12,200 bases of DNA, from the NCBI GenBank assembly GCA_029063275.1, contig JAIDOO010000124.1, forward strand, positions 10,134-22,333, in the 5' to 3' direction. This stretch comes from Clostridia bacterium. Its GTDB lineage: Bacteria; Bacillota; Clostridia; Christensenellales; Borkfalkiaceae. Positions within the stretch are counted from its first letter, which is position 1. Each line of letters starts with the position of its first letter. The notes beneath the pieces are model-generated. The model ran no database searches and was not told the origin of the DNA. It worked only from the letters and a program-made list of their open reading frames with translations. Shown here piece after piece: positions 1 to 5,974 of the stretch. Position numbers and translations under genes: made by a program.

Positions 1-741
1 GTGCTTGATATTGTCCAGCACGCGGTCGAACGAGCTTCCGCTTCCCAAAAAATCCTTGCAGAAATTTACGCCCACTACTCCGCCGCAGCCGGCGATTTTT
101 TTTATAAGCCCGTCGGTAAGATTTCTTGCAACGTTGCAGACCGCAGAGCAGTTCGAGTGGCTTGCGACGAGCGGGATTTTCCTGCCCGCCAGAATGTCTT
201 CCGCGCCGCCGTCGGAAAGGTGTGAAATATCTACGATAATCCTCTTTTCGTCCAGTTTTTCAATTATCTCACGCCCGAACTTTTTAAGCCCGCGCCTCTC
301 GCGCTTTTCAAAAAGGGGCAAGCCGTCCTCGAATATCAGGTTGGGATAAGCAAGCCGATTTTCGTAATTCCAGACGGGGGACGCCATTCTTACGCCGAGG
401 GAATAAAGTCCGTCGATTTCGTCCGCAGAAGAAACAAAGCCGAGGTTTTCGACCGTGAGAATAACTCCCGTACCTCCGCCGTCAAGGCAGTACTTTAAAT
501 CGGAGTAATCCTTTATAAACCGCACATTTCCGTAGAGGCGCATACAGTCATTAAAATATCCGGCGTATGACCTAAAGCGGCTGTCAGCTCCCTGTCCTTC
601 CGTAAAAATCGCAAGGCACTGGGCGGAACAGCCGCTTTTTTTCAGCTTATCGAGGTTTATCTGCAAATCGCCGTCTTTAAAAGAAAGCTTTTCATCAAAG
701 CTTTTTGTAAGCGTGTCGCAGTGTAAGTCTATGTATTTCAT
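1..741 (-). CDS. M19-family (renal/membrane dipeptidase-like) metallo-dipeptidase, 3' end cut by the window edge
   Basis: Peptidase M19 enzymes hydrolyse dipeptides, including some with a D-residue, using a two-zinc centre in a TIM-barrel fold. The 247 residues visible begin MKYIDLHCDT, giving the HxD zinc ligands H7 and D9. The bridging glutamate is probably E98 in LTVENLG. The motif DISH supplies H174, ASHSN supplies H195, and RNLTD (206-210) and the GGVVGVNF stretch (220-227) follow, all in family order. There is no signal peptide or membrane segment, so it is probably cytoplasmic. Family members are usually 300 residues or more, so roughly the last fifth or quarter lies beyond position 1. 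ATG at 739-741 follows a Shine-Dalgarno-like AAGGCGG about 12 bases upstream. It lies 61 bases after thiN on the same strand and may be cotranscribed with it. The substrate cannot be deduced; recycling of cell-wall or dietary peptides is only a guess. Confidence 0.9.
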   Translation of the reverse strand, partial: MKYIDLHCDTLTKSFDEKLSFKDGDLQINLDKLKKSGCSAQCLAIFTEGQGADSRFRSYAGYFNDCMRLYGNVRFIKDYSDLKYCLDGGGTGVILTVENLGFVSSADEIDGLYSLGVRMASPVWNYENRLAYPNLIFEDGLPLFEKRERRGLKKFGREIIEKLDEKRIIVDISHLSDGGAEDILAGRKIPLVASHSNCSAVCNVARNLTDGLIKKIAGCGGVVGVNFCKDFLGSGSSFDRVLDNIKH

Positions 742-744
742 TTT

Positions 745-775
745 TTCAAAAGCCGCCTTAAAACAAACCTGACAG
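745..775 (-). other. Possible weak hairpin between thiN and the M19 dipeptidase gene
   Basis: In the gap of 61 bases, CCGCCT and AGGCGG form a 6-bp inverted repeat around a long loop, and the downstream arm contains the likely Shine-Dalgarno of the dipeptidase gene. Read on the minus strand the second arm is followed by CTTTTG, a poor T-tract. It could be a weak attenuator or have no function; only the base pairing is seen. Confidence 0.2.
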
Positions 776-802
776 GCTTAGGCGGTTTTATACAGATTAT
801 GG

Positions 803-1405
803 TCATACTTCACCCCTGTTTATTATTATCAGGGCTTTTCCCTTTACCGTAAGAAAAGCATTGCAATCCTCAACGATATTGGATATACCCCTGCATTCGC
901 CGTAAGAAAGCTTTTCGGGATAACGGTATTTAAGCCCCTCACTATCCATTATATGCAGGACACCGCCGAAAGGTAACACGGAAAAGGTTGTCCCCTTAAA
1001 TTTTCCCAAAAATATTTTTCCGCCTGCGGGAAAAATCACCGAGCGGTCGGTAATCATTTCGGCTTGCACGCACTCTTCGCTTGCACGGTATAAAAGGTGC
1101 AAATTCCCGAGAAAATGGTCCTCCCTGCCGCCGCCTCCGCCGTAAATTTCTATTTTTTCAACGCCCTGTTTCAACAGCTTTGCAAGAGCGATTTCGCCGT
1201 CGGTGTAATCCTTTTCCGCAGGATAAATTTCCTCGGGCGCGGGAAAGGGAACTTCGTCAAGGCTGTCGAAGTCGCCTATGTTTTTATCTATTTTAACCTT
1301 GTTTTTCGCCCAGCCGTACGCGCCGTCGCAACAGTAAACAAGGGCGCCGTCCGCGTTTATTTCACCTATATACGGGTCGCCGTTTAAAAGTATTATGCCT
1401 TTCAT
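803..1405 (-). CDS. thiN: Thiamine pyrophosphokinase (thiamine diphosphokinase)
   Basis: Transfers a pyrophosphate from ATP to thiamine, giving thiamine pyrophosphate, the cofactor of transketolase and pyruvate-processing enzymes. The protein is 200 residues, near the usual 210-215. Family motifs appear in order: CCDGAYGWA (25-33, the DG-A element), NIGDFDSL (42-49), KDYTDGEIAL (65-74), GGGGREDHFLGN (90-101) and GISN (173-176). The acidic residues of GDFDS and of the TDGE segment bind Mg-ATP in the family. The start ATG overlaps the rpe stop (ATGA at 1402-1405) and has no clear Shine-Dalgarno of its own, so translation is probably coupled to rpe. The rpe-thiN pairing is as in Bacillus subtilis. 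No TPP riboswitch is visible next to it, nor is there room for one. Confidence 0.95.
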   Translation of the reverse strand: MKGIILLNGDPYIGEINADGALVYCCDGAYGWAKNKVKIDKNIGDFDSLDEVPFPAPEEIYPAEKDYTDGEIALAKLLKQGVEKIEIYGGGGGREDHFLGNLHLLYRASEECVQAEMITDRSVIFPAGGKIFLGKFKGTTFSVLPFGGVLHIMDSEGLKYRYPEKLSYGECRGISNIVEDCNAFLTVKGKALIIINRGEV

Positions 1406-2067
1406 TTTTTTAATATCGATATCGCCTCCGCCATATCGGGCGCATTAAATACCGCCGAGCCCGCGACAAGCACGTTTGCTCCAGCCGCGCGGATAGCCGC
1501 CGCATTTTCCAAAGTAACACCGCCGTCGATTTCGATATCCATATCGGGTCTGCCTGTTTTTATCGCGTATTCGCGCGCCCTTTCGATTTTTTGCATAACC
1601 TCGGGTATGAATTTCTGTCCGCCGTAACCGGGATAGACCGACATAAGAAGCACCATATCGCAAAGCCCGAAAACAGGAAAGATATTTTCTACCGGCACGT
1701 CGGGGTTGACCACCGCTCCGCACTTGACGCCGTAGGACTTTATCATTTTAAGCGTTTCTTCCAGATAGGTGTCCGAGATTTTTTTGCAAGCCTTATAGTG
1801 CACGGTTATGATATCCGCGCCCGCGTCCGCAAAAAACTTTACCTGGGTTTTGGGGTGCTCTATCATAAGGTGCGCGTCAAGCGGAAGGGAGGTTAAGGGT
1901 CTTATATTTTTCACCATCTGCCCTCCGAAGGTTATGGGCTCCACGAAAGTGCCGTCCATAACGTCGCAGTGGATTAAGTCCGCGCCGCTTTGCTCTAATT
2001 TTTTAATAGTTTCGCCCATAACGGAAAAATCCGCCGAAAGAATTGATGGTGCTATTTTTATGTTCAT
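1402..2067 (-). CDS. rpe: Ribulose-phosphate 3-epimerase
   Basis: Interconverts ribulose 5-phosphate and xylulose 5-phosphate in the non-oxidative pentose phosphate pathway. The 221-residue TIM barrel has the usual length. APSILSADF (6-14) is the N-terminal signature. HCDVMDG (33-39) gives metal ligands H33 and D35, DAHLMIE (64-70) gives H66, and IDGGV (180-184) gives the catalytic/metal D181. The phosphate-binding loop region reads MSVYPGYGGQKFI (142-154) where MSVNPGFGGQ is more common, a mild variation. ATG at 2065-2067 follows a strong AAGGAG at 2074-2079. In Bacillus this gene follows prpC-prkC-rsgA; here it follows rlmN directly, separated only by the dispersed repeat at 2096-2211. Confidence 0.97.
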   Translation of the reverse strand: MNIKIAPSILSADFSVMGETIKKLEQSGADLIHCDVMDGTFVEPITFGGQMVKNIRPLTSLPLDAHLMIEHPKTQVKFFADAGADIITVHYKACKKISDTYLEETLKMIKSYGVKCGAVVNPDVPVENIFPVFGLCDMVLLMSVYPGYGGQKFIPEVMQKIERAREYAIKTGRPDMDIEIDGGVTLENAAAIRAAGANVLVAGSAVFNAPDMAEAISILKK

Positions 2068-2073
2068 AAATTA

Positions 2074-2079
2074 CTCCTT
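2074..2079 (-). promoter_or_regulatory. Shine-Dalgarno site of rpe
   Basis: AAGGAG read on the minus strand, six bases before the rpe ATG. It lies just outside the dispersed repeat, so rpe keeps an independent ribosome-binding site although the repeat separates it from rlmN. Confidence 0.8.
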
Positions 2080-2095
2080 AAAATTTCGGTTTCCC

Positions 2096-2211
2096 AAAAA
2101 CGATAATACGGGCAGAACAAGGCGCGCGGGGCTTTACGACGGGAATGTAATTTTTCGTACACGACCGAGAAAAACGTAGTGCAACGCAGTTATGCGAAGT
2201 ATAAGCGTTTT
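2096..2211 (-). repeat. Dispersed imperfect-palindromic repeat, copy A (rlmN-rpe gap)
   Basis: This fills most of the gap between rlmN and rpe and is clearly related to 8992-9114. On the plus strand both copies start AAAACG.(N)ATACG.GCA, pass through ACAAGG, then TTTTCGTAC (2152-2160 here), AAAACGTA, GCGAAGTATA (2194-2203 here) and end GCGTTTT. The ends are inverted relative to each other: AAAACG near 2097 against GCGTTTT at 2205-2211, with ATAC matches further in. TGTA/TACA flanks the central T-rich loop, matching the stronger central hairpin of copy B. The rlmN stop codon TGA at 2211-2213 shares its last base with the element. No ORF is carried. Palindromic design suggests a MITE-like element or a structured RNA processed from the transcript; which of these is not decidable here. 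Confidence 0.75.
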
Positions 2212-3248
2212 CAGCTGTTTTTCAGATAGCCCGCCCGCAGTTGACCGCAAGCCCCGTTTATATCGCTACCCATACTTCTTCTTACGCTTGCGGAAAGACC
2301 GCCGTCAATTAAAGCCTGCATAAAGGCGTAAGCCTGCTTGTCGGATACGGATTTTAAACCGCGCTCTTCCACCTCGTTCAATCTGATTAAATTGACGTGG
2401 CAGGGCTTGCCTTTTAAAAGCCTGATAAGGCTTTGGGCGTTTTCGTTGCCGCAGTTTTCGCCCGCTATAAGCGAGTACTCGAAAATGTATCTTCTTCCCG
2501 TCTTTTCGAAATAGTATTCGCACGCCTTTAAAATTTCGTCGATGGAATACTTTTTTGCAATCGGCATTGTGCGCACCCTGCCCTCGTCTGTGGTCTGGTG
2601 CAGGGATACCGTCAGATTGACGGGAAGCCCTTCGTCCGCGAGCGCGTAAATTTTAGGCACAAGTCCGCAGGTTGAAAGGGATATGTTTCTGGGCGAAATA
2701 TTCACGCCGCCTTCGGCGGATACGTTTTTCAAAAACGATACTACGTTTTCATAATTGTCCAAAGGCTCGCCGCTGCCCATTAAAACTATGTTTGTAACTC
2801 CCCTCTGCTTGCCGTTGGCGTGCAGGGCGTTTATTGTGAGAACCTGCGACAAAATTTCACCCGCTGTTAAATTTCTCACAAGTCCGCCCAGGGTGCTTGC
2901 GCAGAATTTACAACCCATACGGCAACCGACCTGGGTAGAAACGCACTGGGTGTTGCCGTACTTGTACTTCATCAGAACGCCCTCAATCACGTTTCCGTCC
3001 GAAAGGGAAAACAGATACTTTTCGGTGCCGTCCAGTTTGGACGTGAGGGATTTTACGATTTTTACAGGCTCGTCCTCAAAAGTTTCCAAGAGGCGGGCTT
3101 TCAGTTCTGCGGAAATATTTATCTCCGAAATTTTTTTGCCCTTCATAATCCCGTCGTAAAGCTGTTTTGCCCGGAATTTTTTTTCGCCGTAAGAGAGTAT
3201 TAAGTTTTCAATCTCTTCGAATTTTAAATCCTGTAATATGCGTTTCAT
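2211..3248 (-). CDS. rlmN: Dual-specificity 23S rRNA A2503 / tRNA A37 C2-methyltransferase (radical SAM)
   Basis: Radical SAM enzyme that methylates C2 of A2503 in 23S rRNA and, in well studied homologues, A37 of some tRNAs. The 345-residue length is normal. The [4Fe-4S] motif CxxxCxxC is C109, C113 and C116 in GCRMGCKFCAS. C102 in QCVSTQVGC corresponds to E. coli C118 by spacing (seven residues before the first cluster cysteine), and C334 in NGACGQLRAG corresponds to the methyl-carrying C355. The SAM-contact loop reads GSGEP (158-162) where GMGEP is usual. STCGL (192-196) is also typical. The gene overlaps rsmB by four bases (ATGA, 3245-3248) with a weak AGGA upstream, so it is likely coupled. 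Cfr-type resistance methylases are related, but the operon context and overall sequence favour RlmN. Confidence 0.96.
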   Translation of the reverse strand: MKRILQDLKFEEIENLILSYGEKKFRAKQLYDGIMKGKKISEINISAELKARLLETFEDEPVKIVKSLTSKLDGTEKYLFSLSDGNVIEGVLMKYKYGNTQCVSTQVGCRMGCKFCASTLGGLVRNLTAGEILSQVLTINALHANGKQRGVTNIVLMGSGEPLDNYENVVSFLKNVSAEGGVNISPRNISLSTCGLVPKIYALADEGLPVNLTVSLHQTTDEGRVRTMPIAKKYSIDEILKACEYYFEKTGRRYIFEYSLIAGENCGNENAQSLIRLLKGKPCHVNLIRLNEVEERGLKSVSDKQAYAFMQALIDGGLSASVRRSMGSDINGACGQLRAGYLKNS

Positions 3249-4468
3249 TTTTTATTCCTGACAAAAGAGGTTAAAAAGAAGCCCGCGCCGAGAGATATGT
3301 GGGGTAGATATTGCAAGCCGAATTTGGTCTTGCGGTGTGCAAGCGGACTTGCGGGAATTTCCAACGTAAATTCCTTGCAACATTCTAAAAATTTGTAGAC
3401 TATACTGTCGTTTTCCTCGGGCAGAACCGAACATGTCGAGTAATAGAGCCTTCCGCCCTCTTTGACGTACCGCGAGCAATTTTTTAAAATAGCAAGTTGG
3501 ACGTCATTAAGGGATAATATATCCTCTTCTTTGCGGAAAAGCTTTATGTCGGGATTTTCGTTTATTACTCCCGTGCCCGAGCAGGGAACGTCGCACAAAA
3601 CCGCGTCAAAGGCGTTTTCGTACTCGGGATTAAATACAGCCGCGTCGCCGTTATGAATGGTAATATTATCCGCGGACATACGGCTTGCATAGGATTTTAT
3701 CAGCTCCGCCCTGTGTGCGTGCAGTTCGTTTGAAACAACCTCTTTGCACTTTTTTGAAAGCAATACCGATTTTCCGCCGGGCGCGGCGCAGGCGTCCAAA
3801 AGTTTTCCGCAAGGGGACACCGCATTGCATATTGCAACCGACCCCACCGACTGGAAGGTATAGTCCCCGCAGTCGAAAGACTTGTCGCGCGTGAAATTTT
3901 TGAAGATATACAGATTTTCAAAAGGGGTATCGATATGCTCTCTGTCAAGATAGCTTTCGGCGTTTTTTTCAAACCTTACGCAAATCCCCTTTGACGGCGC
4001 CGACAAAATTTCAGCCGCTTCGCCCTTATAACTGCGCCTTATTCTCTTTACAAGCCAAAGCGGCGCACTGCATTCAAACGAAATTTTTTCGTCGGTCTTT
4101 TCGGGCGCGGTCGGTAAAGTATAGGAACGCAAAAAGGCGTTCACAAAACCCGAAGCTCCGTCTTTGCCCAGTTTTTTCGTAAGTTCTACCGCGCTGTCAA
4201 CCACCATATAGTCGTGCTTTGACATAAATTCAAGCATATACAGCGCAATTTTAAGTATCAGCCTCACCGCGCTTTTGGGCGGTTTTCGGGTGTTTGCGGA
4301 AATTACCGAATTAAGATAAATATCCTTTTCCAAAACGCCGTAACAGATTTTTACCGTGCGCGGTCTGTTGATAAATTCCACGGGGGTTTCCGAAAGCGCC
4401 TGCTTCAAAAACTTTCCGCCGTAAACCTTTGAAAGCACCAGATAAGGGTCGCAGAGGGGATTAGTCAA
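3245..4468 (-). CDS. rsmB: 16S rRNA (cytosine-967 C5)-methyltransferase RsmB
   Basis: Methylates C5 of C967 (E. coli numbering) in 16S rRNA. The 407-residue protein has an N-terminal NusB-like RNA-binding domain (about 1-130) and a Rossmann methyltransferase domain (about 200-407). The SAM motif LLDACAAPGGKS is at 223-234, DVPCSGTGV at 293-301, and YSTCS at 343-347 holds the catalytic C346, with C296 of PCSGTG as the second conserved cysteine. The start is TTG (4466-4468), eight bases inside the end of fmt, with AGGGG six bases ahead; an in-frame stop lies just upstream, so no longer start is possible, and the NusB-like domain begins at once. The fmt-rsmB-rlmN order is conserved in Bacillota. 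Confidence 0.95.
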   Translation of the reverse strand: MTNPLCDPYLVLSKVYGGKFLKQALSETPVEFINRPRTVKICYGVLEKDIYLNSVISANTRKPPKSAVRLILKIALYMLEFMSKHDYMVVDSAVELTKKLGKDGASGFVNAFLRSYTLPTAPEKTDEKISFECSAPLWLVKRIRRSYKGEAAEILSAPSKGICVRFEKNAESYLDREHIDTPFENLYIFKNFTRDKSFDCGDYTFQSVGSVAICNAVSPCGKLLDACAAPGGKSVLLSKKCKEVVSNELHAHRAELIKSYASRMSADNITIHNGDAAVFNPEYENAFDAVLCDVPCSGTGVINENPDIKLFRKEEDILSLNDVQLAILKNCSRYVKEGGRLYYSTCSVLPEENDSIVYKFLECCKEFTLEIPASPLAHRKTKFGLQYLPHISLGAGFFLTSFVRNKK

Positions 4469-5372
4469 GCTTGTCCCCTGCCTTTATCTTTCTGCCGTTG
4501 GCATAGTCCGAGGCTTTCATTCTCTTACCGCCAGCAGGGATAAGCTCGCTTATCGATACCGCGCCGTCGATGCAGGCGACGCACACGCCCCGTTTGTCTG
4601 CAAAGATAACTTCGCCCGCCGCGCCCTCACCCTCGCAAACTTGCGCGTTAAGAATATTGAGTACGTTGCCGTTTTGCAGACAGTAAGCAACGGGCTCGGG
4701 GTTCATAGCGCGGATTAACCGCACCACCTCTTCCGCAGAAGAGTCGAAATCGATTTTAGCCTCGTCTTTGGTGATTTTTTTACAGTGAGTGATGCCCGCT
4801 TCGTCCTGCATTAAAAGCAGGGGCTCGCCCGCTTTTAAATATTCCAGCGCTTCAACCGCCGCGTCAGCCGCCAAAGCGGAAAGCTCGTCCCTAAGCGCGC
4901 CGTAGGTCTTTTCGCCGACGGCGCACCTCTTTACGAGAAGTATATCGCCGGAATCCACTTCGAGTTCGGTTTTCATAACGGTTATACCCGTGTATTTTTC
5001 GCCCGCGAGTATTGCGGACTGTATGGGGGAAGCGCCCCTGAATTTAGGCAAAAGAGATGCGTGCAGATTCCACACCCCTCCTTTAAAGCAGTCTAATACC
5101 TCGCGCGTAAGAATCTGACCGTAAGCGCAGGTTATCATAATATCCGCAAGATTTGAAATTTCCGAAACGTGTTCGCGGATTTTCGCAAAGTCGAAAACGG
5201 GCAAGCCGAGTTTAATCGCCTCCGCCTTTACGGGCGTGGGGGTTAAAATCTTTTTTCTGCCGACAGGCTTGTCGGGCTGGGTCAAAACAGCGGTTATTTC
5301 CGCGCCCGAAGCGTTCAAAGCCTTTAATACGGGCACGGCAAATTCGGGCGAGCCCGCGAAAACTATTTTCAT
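4461..5372 (-). CDS. fmt: Methionyl-tRNA formyltransferase
   Basis: Formylates Met on initiator tRNA using 10-formyl-tetrahydrofolate, allowing bacterial translation initiation. The 303 residues match the usual 310 or so. The N-terminal Rossmann-type domain starts MKIVFAGSPEFAVPVL. The catalytic core motif NLHASLLPKFRGASPIQ (102-118) holds N102 and H104, and VDSGDIL (139-145) holds the catalytic D140, matching N108/H110/D146 of E. coli. The C-terminal domain (about 205-303) includes the tRNA-contacting OB-like part. The Shine-Dalgarno AAGGAG lies inside the last codons of def (Lys-Glu-stop), and the two genes are only two bases apart, so def and fmt are translationally linked. Def later removes the group that Fmt adds. 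Confidence 0.97.
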   Translation of the reverse strand: MKIVFAGSPEFAVPVLKALNASGAEITAVLTQPDKPVGRKKILTPTPVKAEAIKLGLPVFDFAKIREHVSEISNLADIMITCAYGQILTREVLDCFKGGVWNLHASLLPKFRGASPIQSAILAGEKYTGITVMKTELEVDSGDILLVKRCAVGEKTYGALRDELSALAADAAVEALEYLKAGEPLLLMQDEAGITHCKKITKDEAKIDFDSSAEEVVRLIRAMNPEPVAYCLQNGNVLNILNAQVCEGEGAAGEVIFADKRGVCVACIDGAVSISELIPAGGKRMKASDYANGRKIKAGDKLD

Positions 5373-5374
5373 AA

Positions 5375-5839
5375 TTACTCCTTTTCGGGCGGCAGGTCGT
5401 AAAGCTCTTCCGCCTTGTCGGTGTAGAGAATCCCGTCCAGATGGTCGAGCTCGTGGCAGACGGCGCGCGCAAAAAAGCCTTCTGCGGTCAGCTTGTGCTT
5501 TTTGCCGTTGCGGTCGCGGTACTCTGCTTTTACCTTATAGGGGCGGACGACAGTGCCCTGCTTGCCCTTTACCGAAAGACAGCCCTCGGGTCCCGTCTGC
5601 TCGCCCTTTATATAAAGTATTTCGGGATTAATAAGCTCGAAGTAACCCTCTTCGACGTCAATAACCACCACCCTTTTGGAAATCCCTATCTGGGGCGCGG
5701 CAAGTCCCGCGCCGTTTTCGGCACGGACGGTTTCCTTCATATCGTCCAAAAGAGCGCAAAGCTCGCTGTTGAAGGAAGTTACTTTTTCGCACCTTTTTCT
5801 CAGTACGGGGTCGCCCGTCTGAACAACGTATCTTAACAT
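5375..5839 (-). CDS. def: Peptide deformylase
   Basis: Metalloenzyme that removes the formyl group from the N-terminal Met of nascent proteins. All three family motifs are present: GAGLAAPQIG (43-52), EGCLS (85-89) with metal ligand C87, and HELDH (129-133) with ligands H129 and H133 and catalytic E130. Length is 154 residues, typical of the shorter deformylases. The start ATG (5837-5839) follows AAGGAG at 5845-5850 with ideal spacing, so although the gene is in the same direction as priA it has its own strong ribosome-binding site after a 135-base gap. Confidence 0.97.
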   Translation of the reverse strand: MLRYVVQTGDPVLRKRCEKVTSFNSELCALLDDMKETVRAENGAGLAAPQIGISKRVVVIDVEEGYFELINPEILYIKGEQTGPEGCLSVKGKQGTVVRPYKVKAEYRDRNGKKHKLTAEGFFARAVCHELDHLDGILYTDKAEELYDLPPEKE

Positions 5840-5903
5840 ATAAACTCCTTGTTTACGCGCGTCTTTTTTTCAAAAATCCGCGCCGTGAGGTTGCTGTTGC
5901 CGT

Positions 5904-5943
5904 AAAACGCTTAACGGGCGAAATCAATCCGACCTTGCGTTTT
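5904..5943 (-). repeat. Short hairpin element (40 bp) between priA and def with the same ends as the larger repeats
   Basis: AAAACGC (5904-5910) and GCGTTTT (5937-5943) form a perfect 7-bp inverted repeat around 26 bases, with an inner CGG/CCG match and an outer CAAC/GTTG match (allowing unpaired bases). Read after priA on the minus strand the second arm ends in GCGTTTT, so it could work as a weak transcription terminator or attenuator in the 135-base priA-def gap. The 7-bp ends are those of the two repeats at 2096-2211 and 8992-9114, so it may instead be a shortened relative. The rest of the gap holds no gene that I can see. Confidence 0.45.
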
Positions 5944-5974
5944 TCAACGTTTAAGATTTAAAAATTTAAAGAGG

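Noticed and set aside
1402..2210. Possible TPP riboswitch controlling thiN
   Set aside because: thiN overlaps rpe by four bases, and the region upstream of rpe holds the dispersed repeat; I see no thi-box core (such as CUGAGA with its partner elements) in it.
5236..5836. Two overlapping plus-strand open frames of 131 codons across def and fmt
   Set aside because: They are antisense to genes with complete catalytic motifs and show arginine/alanine-rich composition typical of shadow frames.
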